Origin: Scylla paramamosain
Lineage: Eukaryota > Arthropoda > Malacostraca > Decapoda > Portunidae
DNA length: 64,000 nucleotides
Reading direction: 5' to 3'
Assembly (NCBI RefSeq): GCF_035594125.1
Contig: NC_087156.1
Span: 25,303,997-25,367,996 of the forward strand
Shown: positions 22,344 to 56,393 of the stretch, in pieces
Layout of the letters: the number at the start of each line of letters is the position of its first letter
Position numbering within the stretch: position 1 is the first letter of the stretch
Notes under the pieces: generated by a model
Told to the model about the DNA's origin: nothing
The model's database searches: none
The model's input: only the letters and a program-made list of their open reading frames with translations
Program-made: the position numbers and the translations under genes

Positions 22344-25300
22344 ATGAGTGCCTTTCTTTGCCGTCTCACTGTGGCCCTGCTGCTGGTGGCCACGTATGTG
22401 ACAGCACACAACCAGCAGCCTAATATTATCATCATTTTGGCTGATGATTTAGTAAGCTACTGGATTCCATAGTATATCTTATTTGATGAAAATATCAAAA
22501 CTATGTTAAAGAGGAAAGTAGGTAGGTGTCTGCTGTGTGATGCCCTACCTTGGAGTGTCTTGGAAATACTGAAAGAATTGATCTCAGGGTGGGATAAGTT
22601 CATCTTGAGAGGCTTTTGCCAGGGATTGAATCTCTGTTATGAAACTTGTGGAAATGTGAGCAAACTCTTACTGATGAAACCAAGCTGACTTAAATGGATT
22701 TTGATCATCCTTGACTGTCTTGTCACTGCATTATTGCTGTATTTGGAATGTTTTGTATATCCATTAAATAGGCTGACTTTAAAATCTGATGACTAGGCAA
22801 ACATGCAGGCTTCAATTTTTGCTTTTACTGCACAAAATTTAACTGCACTCCAATTTTTATTCGTCATTTTTAGAGAATTGCTGCTGACACTATAAACCAC
22901 CATCAATCTGGTATATTACATTCTTCCATAAGTTAGGAAGTTAAATAATAAAGATACACCTCCAGCCATGGGTGTTCTTTAATCGAGTAACATAGTACGT
23001 GCAAAGTGTACTACCGTGTGTTTAGTGCCTTTCCTCTGCTTGGCAAAACACAGTGGAAGTAAGTGTGGAAAGTGATGTAATAGCTCTCCAGGAGCTAGGG
23101 GCCAAGATAAATTTTTTGAAATTAGAGCCCACAGCTGGGGATCAAACCCCAGACAAGGAGAACAGAAAGACAGCACCTTAGATGTTGGGACCATAATGAA
23201 TCTCAAGTCCCTAGATAATTTTGGGACTTTTTTTTTTTCTTTCAGTCAGTAGTTGCTAGACTTCCGACCACAACTTTACTTCTTAATTATCATTGGTTTA
23301 AGTTTTTGTATTACTTTTTTATGTTTTAAGGTTCATAGAAAACTAGGAGTAGTAAGTGGACCAGTTATAATGTATCAATATTTACAGGGCTTCAATGATG
23401 TTGGATACCATGGCTCAACTCAAATCCCCTCTCCAAACATTGATGCATTGGCTTATTCTGGAGTTATCCTGAAGAATTATTATGTTCAGCCCATCTGCAC
23501 ACCTTCCAGAAGTGCTCTGCTCACTGGGAAGCATCCAATACACACAGGTAAGGAAACTGAACAGATAGATTTGTGTTCATGTGAAATTATAAGAATGTTT
23601 GTTAAACAATGAGTGTTTTAAAATAGAACTCAGAATATGTAGTGAAGAAAAATAGCACTCACTAGACAGGATTCAATTTAATTTTGTACTCTGGTTTTTC
23701 ATGTACTACTTGTAAGCACCATATTATTGGTATTCCTGCTTAATTGTGTTACCTACCATAGCAGTGTGAAAACCAAGGCAATGCTCTACTAAGTGTGAGT
23801 TGTGGAGTTAAGTTCCATGTGGCTTTAATTTTTGTGTATACTGTTGGTAATGCTTTCTATCAAATAAGTGAGGTGGCTCATGGGGAAAAAATAAATTAAT
23901 TAATGAAAAAAAGATACATTTTCTCAAACCTTTATAAATTCTTGCCAAAGTTTTATCATCAGCCTAACATTTTTAACTAAAATTTTACAACACTATGCCC
24001 ATATTTATACATGCATATACATGCATATATTTTATAAGCTCAAATAAGAAATCTTTTTAGTGTATTGTTCCCTATCTACCACATCTGTGTAACTCACTCT
24101 GTCCCATACATAGCTTGAGTGTAGCCATGCCATATTTCACAGGGATTCTGACTTTTAGATGCCCTCAAGATAGGCATGATGATAATGTAATGAGCGTGAT
24201 ATAGTTTTAAAGTACAGTATGCATCTATATCCTTGCATGACTAATAGATGTATTTTTTGTAGGGTTAAGTCACGATGTTATATATGGGCCTCAGCCATAT
24301 GGGATACCTCTTGGGGTGCAGCTTCTGCCACAGTACCTTCAAAAGCTGGGATTTGCCACTCATATGGTGGGCAAGTGGCACCTGGGTATGGCTATTAAGG
24401 AGCTCACCCCTACACATCGGGGATTCACATCACATTTTGGGTACTGGACTGGCCATGAAGATTACTATGACCACATGTCTCAGGAAGGGGTAGGATTGTG
24501 TTGTGAGCTTGTGTATTTATAACTTTGTTTTTTGTGTCTGAGTGTTATTTTTGCCTTCTCTGCTTGGACTGAAGTACTAGGACCACTGTGCGTGTGCATT
24601 CATGTAGTCTTACCCACTTACACCCACTTGTTTAAGATGACGACGAGACTTGTGTCTTGTGAGTATTTCTGTTGCTGTTGTCTTGTTTATTTATTTATTT
24701 ATTTATTTTTATTTTTTAATGTAGGAAGGATACTGGCCAAGGGCAACAAAAATCTAATTTAAAAAAATGCCCACTGAAATGCCAGTCCCATAAAAGGGTC
24801 TAAGCAGTGGTCAGAAATTGGTGGATAAGTGTCTTGAAACCTCCCTCTTGAAGGAATTCAAGTCATAGGAAGGTGGAAATACAGAAGCAGGCAGGGAGTT
24901 CCAGAGTTTACCAGAGAAAGGGATGAATGATTGAGAATACTGGTTAACTCTTGCATTAGAGAGGTGGACAGAATAGGGGTGAGAGAAAGAAGAAAGTCTT
25001 GTGCAGCGAGGCCGTGGAAGGAGGGGAGGCATGCAGTTAGCAAGATCAGAAGAGCAGTTAGCATGAAAATAGTGGTAGAAGACAGCTAGATATGCAACAT
25101 TGCAGCGGTGAGAGAGAGGCTGAAGACAGTCAGTTAGAGGAGAGGAGTTGATGAGACGAAAAGCTTTTGATTCCACCCTGTCTAGAAGAGCAGTATGAGT
25201 GGAACCCCCCCAGACATGTGAAGTATACTCCATACATGGACGGATAAGGCCCTTGTACAGAGTTAGCAGCTGGGGGGGGTGAGAAAAACTGGTGGAGACG

Positions 25301-28300
25301 TCTCAGAACACCTAACTTCATAGAAGCTGTTTTAGCTAGAGATGAGATGTGAAGTTTCCAGTTCAGATTATAAGTAAAGGACAGACCGAGGATGTTCAGT
25401 GTAGAAGAGGGGGACAGTTGAGTGTCATTGAAGAAGAGGGGATAGTTGTCTGGAAGGTTGTGTCGAGTTGATAGATGGAGGAATATGCATCTGTCTTTTT
25501 CATGTTGGGAAAACAACAATAACAACAAAGCTAACTTTCTGACTTGAATTATCATTATTATTTTCTTTTGTGCCAGGTATGTATCACTATACCATAGGTG
25601 GAGCTCAGCCATATGGTCTTAGTCTGAGTGAGACTCTTCTTCCTGAACGCTTGAAGACTCTCGGTTATGTGACCCACCATGTGGGCAAATGGCATTTAGG
25701 TTTCTTCAAACAAGACTATACTCCATGTTTCAGAGGATTCAATAGCCATTTTGGATACTGGACCGGACGGATAGACTATAATGACTATACATCTTTTGAA
25801 CACGTATGTTTTACTTTGAATGCACATTTTAATATTTCTTGTTCTGTATGTAAAACCTAAATAGGTGGCTGATTATATTGGAGACTGATCTGATTATGAT
25901 AGTGTTTCTTTGATCTACCTGCCTCTCTGTTTTATATATGTATCTATCTGTCTCTTTATCTTGGTATATTCAGTTCCTATTCCCAAAAAAAGTCTTTCAA
26001 GATGATGGTTGTGACAGTAGAGTCACCATTTTCCCTGCTTGTGCATGCTCTGATTTTCCTTACATGTTTCAGTTCCATCCTTCTATTTCACTAAAGGTTG
26101 TCCTTATGCATCTGTGACTATCTACCAGTCTACCATACTAATATATCTATTATTCTTATGAGTCATCCTGTGTGCTTTATTCTTTCAACCAGTCCACATT
26201 TTATTCCTTTACCCTGGTATATCAATTTTACCTTCATTTTTTTTATTTTATTTATTTATTTATTCATTTTATTCATTTATTTTTTATATAGGAGGGACAC
26301 CAGCCAAGGGCAACAAAAATCCAATAAAACAAACTTGGTATTGTTCATTGCCTCAAAAACTCAATTCCCCCATCTATCAACATGACACAACCTTCCAGAC
26401 AACTATCCCCTCTTCTTCAGTGACACTCAATTGTCCCACTCTTCTACATTGAACATCCTCGGTCTGTCCTTTTCTTATAATCTAAACTGGAAACCTCACA
26501 TCTCATCTCTAGCTAAAACAGCTTCTATGGAGTTAGGCATTCTGAGATGTCTCCACCAGTTTTTCTCACCTCCCCCCCCAGCTGCTAACTCTGTACAAAG
26601 GCCTTACCCATCCATGTATGAAGTATGCTTCACATGTCTGGGGGGTTCCACTCATATCACTTTTTTAGACAGGGTGGAATCAAAAGCTTTTCATCTCATC
26701 AACTCCTCTCCTCAAACTGACTGCCTTCAGCCTCTTTCTCATCGCTGCAATGTTGCACTTCTACCGCTATTTTCTTGCTAACTGCTCTTCTGATCTTGCT
26801 AACTGCATGCCTCCCCTCCTCTCACGGCCTTGCTACACAAGACTTTCTTCTTTCTCTCACACCTTTTCTGTTAACCAGTATTCTCAATCATTCATCCCTT
26901 TCTCTGGTAAACTTTGGAACTCCCTGCCTGCTTCTGTATTTCCACCTTCCTATGACTTGAATTCTTTCAAGAGGGAGGTGTCAGTTTTTCACTACCACTT
27001 TGGACCCTATTTGGGGAAACAACTAGGGCATTCATTTCTCAAGTAATTTATTTCAACTGCTTGGATTCAAGACCATTGTCTTTTATTCTACATATGTCTC
27101 ATTTGCAATTACGATTAGTCAGATTAATTGGGGGGAAGGTTAATCTGATTTGACTGAAAATCCTAGTTATTTAAACTGCCAGCCATCCAGCACTGCATTT
27201 AAATTTCTTGACCCCAAGATGTTTAGCAAGCATGCTGGATGTCCAGCCCATTCGGTGTTACCCTTTCAGCTCTTTTTTTGCACATACCATTTATAAAAGA
27301 GATTCGTTGAGGTTTTCATGCTGCACCTTCCTCACTGTATACAGGTCCTTCCCCTTCCCTTAAAAGTATCTGATTTAACTGATATCTGACTTAGCAAGGC
27401 TTTACTGTATCCCATCAATCAAATTCTGTTGCATTTCTGTGCTCTTCTTTCATTATATGCTCCAGAGATGTAATCCATTCAAATGAAGTTCATAAGTCTG
27501 ATGGTATGATTTCCTGACTGTAAATGAAATGAGATGTGCTGCAAAAAACAATTAGCTAGATTAAAAATTTTATTATGTATAGGTTAATTAAAGTGTGATT
27601 GTTTATTATCAGCCTGGCTTTTGGGGATATGATATGAGAAGAAACATGGATGTTGCTTCTGATGTATATGGTGAGTCAGTGTATAATTTTTTTCATATTC
27701 AGACCTTTCAACATATGCTATGAAATCTAAATATCTCAAGTGTTTATTGCTCACATTTTTCCTTTGATATACTGCATATGATAGATATCTGAATTTCCCT
27801 TGCAGGGAAATATGCTACAGATCTGTTCACAGAGGAGGCTGTGAATGTGATCAAGCAGCACAACAAGTCACAACCTCTTTTCCTATACTTGGCTCACCTG
27901 GCTGTCCACTCTGGAAATCCTTATGCTCCATTGCAAGCTCCTGCTGATGTTGTGGCCAACTTTACTTACATTAAGGATGAAAACCGCCGAAAGTTTGCAG
28001 GTAAATTTATTGGTAAAGTTTATAATATTATCTAAAGTTCTTCAAATTTGACTGGCATGATATGCAATGATGTTCATTATGAAACTTGCACAGTAAATGT
28101 ATAAAACTCAGGATGGGAAGAATTTAGGAATCAGCATGAAACTTTAGAATTTTAGATACGGTGTGCATATAACATGCAACTTGAGAGGAGCATCCTATTT
28201 TTCAGACTATTTTTTTTTTTTTTTTTTTGTTTATTGATTAATAAGTATGATTTTTTTTTTTCTTACCATTAATTAGGAGCACCATATATGTACATCAGTT

Positions 28301-29587
28301 CTAGCCTCCAAAATCCAATATCTAATTCCTTCAAGTCTCCCACATTTTTATTCACTTGTATAAATTCTGATGAACTTGTGCTGGCTGTTTTTAAAGAAAA
28401 TTATTATAATTTCAGGAATGATTTGGAAACTGGATGAGTCAGTAGGTCAAGTGGTTGAGGCACTGCGGGCTAATCAGATGCTTCATAACTCTGTCATCCT
28501 CTTCTCCACTGATAATGGTGGACCAGCAGCTGGCTTCAATCAGAATGCTGCCTCAAACTGGCCACTGAGAGGGGTAGTGGAGCTTTCACTGTTTCCATTG
28601 TATTGCAGTAGTCTCAGCTGTGAATTACATTCTTAGTGCAATGAATAATGTTTCTCCATTCGTAGGTCAAGGCATCTGTGTGGGAAGGTGGAGTGCGTGG
28701 TGCTGGGCTCCTGTGGTCACCTCACATTGTCAATCCTGGCAGAGTATCACATCAGATGATCCACATAACTGATTGGCTGCCCACATTAATCTCTGCTGCT
28801 GGTAAGTTTCTCAGTTTCAGCATCAGATCTTTATCCTGTTTAAATATTAACAGTATCAAAATACCACTATAAAGCATCAAATCATATAGTATTATAAAGG
28901 CAAGTAAAATATATTGTACCCACAGTTTCATTGAAATAAATGCAGAAAACAATTTTGTTTAGAAATACAGGATAAGAAAGTCAGACAGCTCCACAGTCCT
29001 ACAAAAAATGTTGCTGAATTGTGAAAATGAAGCAGAAAACAAATACTCACCCTAAATTTTCATGGAAGTAATAAATCATGGATTGTATGTTTGGCTGTTG
29101 AAAGCTTTTGTCAAGTTTCGTGTCAGGATATTTTTGTTTTAAAGAAAGTAAGGTGCATTTATCTTAAGCTACCCAGAGGTAACTTTACCTACTCCATGAA
29201 CAACATTTTTATCAACAGGAGGAGACCCATCCAGTCTAGAATCTATAGATGGCCTAGACTTGTGGGAAACCTTGACTCAAGATCATCCTTCACCTCGCAC
29301 TGAATTTCTGGTGAACATAGATCCTAAATTAAACAGTGCTGCTATTCGTATTGGAGACTGGAAGCTTCTCTACAGTAAGAGTTTAGCCTTTATACATGTA
29401 TGCAGAATGGGAGAACAAAGTTAATGTAATGTAGAGACATCCAGATGGATTTTAACTATGATAATGCCAAAATGGTAATCACCAGTTTCCCAAAGCCAGA
29501 ATATATATGTTAATCAGTTCTTCATTTATTGTAATTATTACAATACATAATATTTTCATTTATATTTCATTTATTTATTTGTGTATT

Positions 29588-29623
<36 letters not shown>

Positions 29624-29632
29624 TTAATTAAT

Positions 29633-29668
<36 letters not shown>

Positions 29669-31576
29669 TTAATTTATTTAATTAGTTAATTTATTTATTT
29701 TATTTATTTATTTATCTTTTTTCAGATCCTCAGGCTTTTGGTCATCACTGGGATTTTTGGTTTGGCCCAAGTGGAAGAAATGAAACAGCACCTGAAACTC
29801 AGCTTGATGTAATTTTAGAGCAAGTGGAAAATTCTTTAGCTGCCAAAGCCATCAAGACCATCTATCCAGAGGCATTCACTGACATGAAATCTCTGAGACT
29901 TCAGTCTGAGGTGTGTAATAAATACTAAACTATGAGGATACACAGGACATGGCGGAGGTTATGAACAATAGTTTGAGATCGTATTTACTGTGGAAGGGGA
30001 GTTTGATGCTGGAAGGGATAAGTTAGTGAGGAATATACTAAGTACAGTCCCAGTCAGTTATGAGGAAATACTTAAGATGATGGAAGAACTTGATGTAAAT
30101 AAAGCAACTGGTCCAGATGGAGTATCAAACTGGATATTGAAGGAATGTAGAGAACAGCTGACTGATAAAATTCACAGTTTAGTGGTGACATCACTATCAC
30201 AGGGAAGAGTACCAAAAGATTGGAAGAGAGCAAATATTACACTAATATTCGAAGGAGGAAATAAGGAAAATTCACTAAATTATAGACCAGTGTCCTTGAC
30301 TAGTGTTGTAGGAAAACTATGTGAAAGAACAATAAAGGAAAGATGGATGGAACATTTGGAAAGAGATAAAGTTTTGGTAAATTGTCAATTTGGATTTAGG
30401 AGGGGAAGATCATGTTCCTTTTATTCAAGGGTAGTCGATATTGTGCAGGAGAGAGACGGGTGGGTGGATGGTGTCTACGTAGACTTGAAGAGACCATTTG
30501 ACAAAGTACCGCACTGAAGATTGCTATGGAAGATAAAAAATTACTGAAAAATTGGAGGAAGACTGCTGGAGTAGATGGAGGATTATCTGGATGATAGAGA
30601 GATGAGGACTGTAATACAAGACCAAAATTCATTTTGGCTGAAAGTAACTAGTGGTGTCCCACAGGGTCAGTGTTGGGACCGATAATGTTTGTAATATATG
30701 TGAACGACATAAAGGAGAAATAGATAGTTATATGAACTTATTTGTGGATGATGCTAACCTGATGAGAAAAGTAGAAAATGTAAATGACTGTATGGTACTA
30801 CAAGATTATTTAAATAAGATAAATAGATGGAGTAAATCTTGGCAAATGGAATTCAATTTAAGTAAATGTAAAGTAATGGAGTTTGGTAAGAGTAAGAAAA
30901 GAATACAATATCATTATGAGATAAATGGTGTGAAGTTAAAAAGTCAAAAGAGGAAGTAGATTTGGGAGTAACAGTTACTAAAAATTTGACTCCGGACAGA
31001 CACATTGATAAAATTACTGGAGAGACGATGAATTTGTTAAAAAGAGTAAAAATGGCATTCTCATATTTGGATGAAGGAATGATAAAAAAGTTGTTGATTT
31101 CCATGATAAGACCAAGATTGGAATATGTGGCAGTGGTGTGGTCTCTTACAAAGAGGAATATTGTAAAATCAGAAAGAGTATAAAGAGCAGTCATTGAGAT
31201 GGTTCCAGAGTTGAGCAAATCAGCCTATAAAGAGAGATTAAGAATGTTGAAAATTCCTACCCTTGAAAATAGGAGAGAGAGAGATTTAATAAACATCTGT
31301 AGAATGATAAATGGTATGAAAAATGTGGACAAAAAATGTTTTATAAATTTAGACACACAGAGTACAAGGGAACACAGTAAGAAGCTGAAGAAAGTTAACT
31401 GTAGAAGAGACATCAAGAAGTATAGTTTTCCTCATAGAAGTGTGAACAAATGGAATGAACTCAGTGAAGATGTTGTCAGTACTGTAACTGTCCATACTTT
31501 TAAGACCAAACTGGATAGATATAGAGACAGGATACTATGAGATTACTCCCCTCCCATAAACCACAACTAGGTAAAT

Positions 31577-31672
<96 letters not shown>

Positions 31673-32593
31673 ACACACATCATCCACGTCTCAGAAACAT
31701 GCTGCCGCCTGACGCGCCTTGCCCCAGCCTGTGCCACCAGACACCACAACAAGATAACGCCCCTAAAGGCGCCGCTCACGGACTGGTACAGACTCAGTGC
31801 GATTCCCACCATAGTGCGAGCCATCAATCAATAGTACCTTCTAGATTAGACTTACCTTTAGGATTAATGTTAAGTATTTCCCCACCCCCTATGTACATTT
31901 TCAGTTTGTTAACTGCCTAAATAATAAACTGTTTATTATTATTATTATTTACACACACACACACACACACACAGAGGATGGCAGGATTCCTAGTCTTTCA
32001 CTTGTGCTTGGTCTGTAAGTTCATATCTCTGGTTATGACCGCAACCAATGCTTATTTCCTGCTTAGTAAACTGGGGTTTACAATATATGAGAAGACAAAG
32101 CCTTATAGTGTTTCACCTCATTTTCATTATAGATTAAACATTGTTATCAGCAACTCCATTGCAAGATAATATTTTTTTTATGAAGTCTTTTCTCTGCTTT
32201 AGTGAAAAATTATTCTTATCATTTTTTACATTTTATCCTTAATGTTGCTTCCAGGTACATTGTGAGCCTGTCCCAAAGAATGCTACACTGTCCTGCAACT
32301 CTCAGGAGCATCCTTGTCTCTTCCATATCCCAAGTGATCCCTGTGAATACCATAACCTAGCCACAGCCTATCCTTTACATGTGAATGTCCTAAGAGCTAA
32401 GTTGAAACTTTACAATGCCACAGTGGTGCCTCCTCGCAATAAGCCTTGGGACCCCAAAGCCAACCCCAAATACTGGGGCTACTCTTGGACCAACTGGCTT
32501 GATTACTCTCCTCCACCCACACTTCGTGCACAGATAAATGAACTCAGTGACAGTTTTGACTTTTATGATTTGTATGGTGATTTTAGGAATTAG
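22344..32593 (+). CDS. Arylsulfatase (ARSB/ARSI/ARSJ-like), complete, 10 coding exons
   Basis: Exons 22344-22451, 23388-23547, third exon 24263-24489 or 25577-25803, then 27613-27670, 27806-28000, 28416-28573, 28666-28801, 29219-29374, 29726-29910 and 32255-32593 sum to 1722 nt (573 aa plus TAG). All junctions are GT-AG and in phase. Residues 1-20 are a signal peptide. Metal ligands appear in ILADDL (34-35) and STDNGG (282-283). CTPSR starts at 73, whose Cys becomes formylglycine, and GKWHLG lies at 126-131. KASVWEGG (304 on) is the usual downstream Lys region. Length matches lysosomal or secreted type-B sulfatases, which hydrolyse sulfate esters on glycosaminoglycans. An acceptor just before the ATG (22330) implies an upstream non-coding exon. 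Introns carry LINE A copies 4 and 5 and LINE B. Substrate is not determinable from sequence. Confidence 0.93.
22978..23195 (-). mobile_element. Probable tRNA-derived SINE in sulfatase intron 1
   Basis: The minus strand has GGTTTGATCC (23148-23139), a fair match to a Pol III B box, about 40 bases after ATCTAAGGTGCTG, which could be a degraded A box. About 150 bases of unrelated 3' sequence follow. No target duplication checked; the assignment rests on the B box only. Confidence 0.4.
24263..24489 (+). CDS. Sulfatase exon 3a (alternative)
   Basis: 227 nt, entry phase 1, exit phase 0, bounded by TTTTTTGTAG and a GTAGGA donor. It encodes 76 residues from [14 protein letters not shown] through [16 protein letters not shown] to YYDHMSQEG. 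It aligns without gaps to exon 3b, with 42 of 76 residues identical by my count. The donor is weaker than that of 3b. Confidence 0.85.
24690..25486 (-). mobile_element. LINE A copy 4, 5'-truncated, between sulfatase exons 3a and 3b
   Basis: Very close to copy 1 over its last 790 bases. The 3' end is a TTTA repeat at 24688-24712 (plus-strand reading) and the 5' edge is at 25486. The C-terminal frame from 25233 to 24811 is intact ([20 protein letters not shown] through [11 protein letters not shown]). It keeps the 2 bases missing from copy 1 near 627. Confidence 0.9.
25577..25803 (+). CDS. Sulfatase exon 3b (alternative)
   Basis: 227 nt, same phases as 3a, bounded by TTTTGTGCCAG and a GTATGT donor. 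It encodes [14 protein letters not shown] through [16 protein letters not shown] to YNDYTSFEH. It keeps the catalytic-signature Lys and His of GKWHLG, so both isoforms should be active. LINE A copy 4 lies between the two exons. Confidence 0.85.
26237..26985. mobile_element. LINE A copy 5 with 5' inversion, in sulfatase intron 3
   Basis: Bases 26237-26330 are the last 90 bases of LINE A in minus orientation: TTTA-type tail, then GGCCAAGGGCAAC-type 3'UTR. From 26331 to 26985 the sequence switches to plus orientation and runs from [15 protein letters not shown] to [10 protein letters not shown]. The two parts abut with no spacer. About 70 bases of element between them are missing. Confidence 0.85.
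29570..29722. repeat. (TTTA)n low-complexity tract before sulfatase exon 9
   Basis: ATTT/TTTA units from about 29570 to 29715 run up to the acceptor at 29725 and extend its pyrimidine tract. Confidence 0.8.
29925..31573 (+). mobile_element. LINE B copy: CR1-like retrotransposon, 5'-truncated, in sulfatase intron 9
   Basis: The plus strand encodes [63 protein letters not shown], then a stop. RT continues in other frames with LFVDDANLM (the Y/FADD position reads FVDD) and a C-terminus [20 protein letters not shown]. The 3' end is CTAGGTAAATGCACACAC running into (CA)n to 31678. Frame breaks near 30410, 30515, 30670 and 30955. Confidence 0.85.
31574..31974 (+). repeat. (CA)n, then a second repeat fragment ending in (TTA)n and (CA)n
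   Basis: CA repeat to 31678, then 31680-31930: GC-richer sequence closing with AATAATAAACTG and (TTA)n, which looks like the 3' end of another retroelement. A second CA array follows (31950-31973). Family not recognised. Confidence 0.5.
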
Positions 32594-34720
<2,127 letters not shown>

Positions 34721-34724
34721 CACA

Positions 34725-34889
34725 TCAGTATCTTTGTTTGGGAATCACAAGATGAGTATTTCCGAGAATATCCTGTGGCTAGTTTCGGAAAGCCGGTTGT
34801 CATCACAGGCGAGCCATTTGTTATTGCATTGTTCGTACACCTGTGTGGTGAGTGTCGGTATCCCTTTACGTAGAAACAAGCTTGTCAGT

Positions 34890-34912
<23 letters not shown>
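34725..34912 (+). promoter_or_regulatory. Candidate promoter/5'UTR and first exon of the SLC35D-like gene
   Basis: TCAGT at 34725-34729 matches the arthropod initiator. The next 180 bases are relatively CpG-rich, unlike the flanks. ATG at 34890 gives MPRRAVG plus two bases before a GTGAGT donor (34913). That phase fits the standard CAG acceptor at 40166, producing GVGDNGRGLAAAVFY. The rival first exon is described with the gene. Confidence 0.5.
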
Positions 34913-53912
<19,000 letters not shown>

Positions 53913-54201
53913 TGTATTATGTGCTGTTTTCTTTTGCTGTCTTACGCACATAAATCAAATATGCTAAACATGTTGCCTTCTTGCATCAATACTTAGAAGG
54001 AGAGATGCTTAATGATAATGTTATCTAGATGTTTAGAACTACTCAGAGCCAGTTTTTAGATTAATATTTATTTATTTATATGCAGTTTTGTAAATCCATT
54101 TTTTAATGTGTGATTGATACTGAATATTGATCTAATAATCTTGTATAATTTATAATTCATGGTTAATGAGTGTCTTTTCAGTGATCCATTGATCAATGGA
54201 A

Positions 54202-54207
54202 AATAAA
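54202..54207 (+). terminator. Poly(A) signal AATAAA of the SLC35D-like gene
   Basis: The first clear AATAAA after the stop at 53912, about 290 bases downstream. Usage is unproven. Confidence 0.45.
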
Positions 54208-54794
54208 ATTTATAGACATACATGGGATACTTGTTACATTTATATAGTATGTGTATAGACAACATAAATTCTACTCAAAATTAATTAAATGTGAAATAAT
54301 GCAAAGGTTTCTTAATTGAGGTGGTACAGTGATCAGTCAATTTTCTCACAAGGACATTTATCTACATTTGTCCTAAAGAGGATATCTGAGTATGATTCTT
54401 TATTAGTATTTTTGAAGTTCATAATTTTTTTCTTTTACTCATAACATAGTAATTAATGTGAAGTATTAAGTAGAGAAGTTTACTTTGGGGAAAAAAAAGA
54501 CTGCTGCAAAATTGAAATCTCTCACTTTGTTGCATCATCACTGTCTTGCACACCATTCTGTGATATGTTGTTGAGATACTCATATTCTTAGTGTTAACCT
54601 TTAGCTCTGTCATAAAATGTAAACACTGGCCCATACATACATTTTATGGTTATGTGAAAATACACTCCTTATTGAAGAAAATAGATTCTTATATATCAAA
54701 TAAAAACTTATAGTCTGATAGGTAATCACAAAAGAAAATCACATGCACACATTTACAGTATATGTATATATGTATATACATACATATGTATATA

Positions 54795-55023
<229 letters not shown>

Positions 55024-55204
55024 CTTACATTATGTCCACCTTCATAACACTATACTCCCTTTTTAGGAAAACAATCATCCTTGACTTTCTTAACCTAAAT
55101 TATGGCATAATCATACATCCATCTTGGTTTGTGATGTGGATGGGGGCTTAATGGGCTGGTGACCTAACACACACCATCTTCACATCAGTGTGTGTACCAC
55201 TCAT

Positions 55205-55640
55205 ATCAAGAGAACTCCCTGGGCAGCACTCGAGTGCATTTTCAAAATCTGTCCCTCCACCCACCACTAGTTCATTTTCATGTGGAGCATTCTCACCTGA
55301 AGAGAATCTCCCAGGCCATAAATATCTCCACAGCTGATCTACGTGGACCGCACATGTTCTTCTCTCCCATGCACCAGGGCCAATCTTGTAAGTGACATCA
55401 GAGAGAGCCTGGAAGATTGTATATGGTCCCTCCCAGGAGTTTTGTAGCTGCTTCCACCAGGGATTATATAGCTAGACTTGGTGACTGAGTACCCACTGTC
55501 TCTCACTTGTTGCTGGTAATGGCTGCCACATGAAGATTCTGACACGCCCACTGTGGCAAGTCATCCAAATGTTGCTGCAGAACTCCAACATACTCTATCA
55601 CCACTGTCGGCAGGTCCGCCAGCTGTTAAGAGAAGGTTAT
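55205..55640 (-). pseudogene. Ty3/Gypsy integrase C-terminal remnant
   Basis: Minus strand 55471-55323 reads LYNPWWKQLQNSWEGPYTIF, QALSDVTYKIGPGAWERRTC and AVHVDQLWRY. The SWEGPYxI...YKI...HVDxLWxY pattern is the C-terminal domain of Ty3/Gypsy integrases. Upstream pieces (VVIEYVGVLQQHLDDLPQWA) fit the preceding integrase linker. Stops flank the segment and no LTRs were found. It is the only LTR-type element seen in the window. Confidence 0.65.
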
Positions 55641-56275
55641 GTGGAAGCCAAAATGAACCTTGTCAAGCTGCCCAGTGAAAGAAAATTGAACCTGTGTTGG
55701 AAATATTACATATGGGTGAGTGTGTGGAGGAGAGAGAGAGAGAGAGAGAGTATGAAAAGGAGAGAAAAAGGGGGCAGGGTGTCTCCCACCTCTTACTCAT
55801 CTCTCCCAACAATAGAACACAAAAATACTGTTAGTTACATAACCTAAAAATTTAAAATATAGAAAAATAAAAAAAAAACTGTACAAGCTATAAGAAATAC
55901 CAATAATGCATTCTTCAAGCTCTCTCTGTTCTCCCTCTTGCCTCTCACAACAAAAATAACCTAAAAAAAATAGACAAACAAACACTTATGCTCTCACAGC
56001 TCTCACAAACTCTCCCACCTCTTGCTTCTTCCCCCTTCTTCCCAAAAATAAGGATGAAAAACAATTGAGAACTAGACATATAACTCCCTTCAGCACTTGA
56101 CCTCTCCCAACTATCACTCTTGCCTCTACCAGCAGACATGGTGGTGTCATTGGTGAGTGTAGTGCTGTGGCTGGTTGGGTTGCAGTGTGAGTTATGATCT
56201 TTCAGTAGAAGAGAGCTGTGTGGGTGCCATGACAGACTACCTAACCTAGCTTAACCTAATTTAATCTTGGAGGGA

Positions 56276-56356
56276 GAGTGTGGGAGTGCGAGTGAGGGAC
56301 AGAGTTTTGATTTGTAAAGGTTTGAAAGGAGTGGGAAGGAGTAAATATGTGTGTGT

Positions 56357-56393
<37 letters not shown>

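Noticed and set aside
30651..31540. Frames in sulfatase intron 9 as host exons
   Set aside because: They are pieces of LINE B reverse transcriptase, repeated at 35088-35690.
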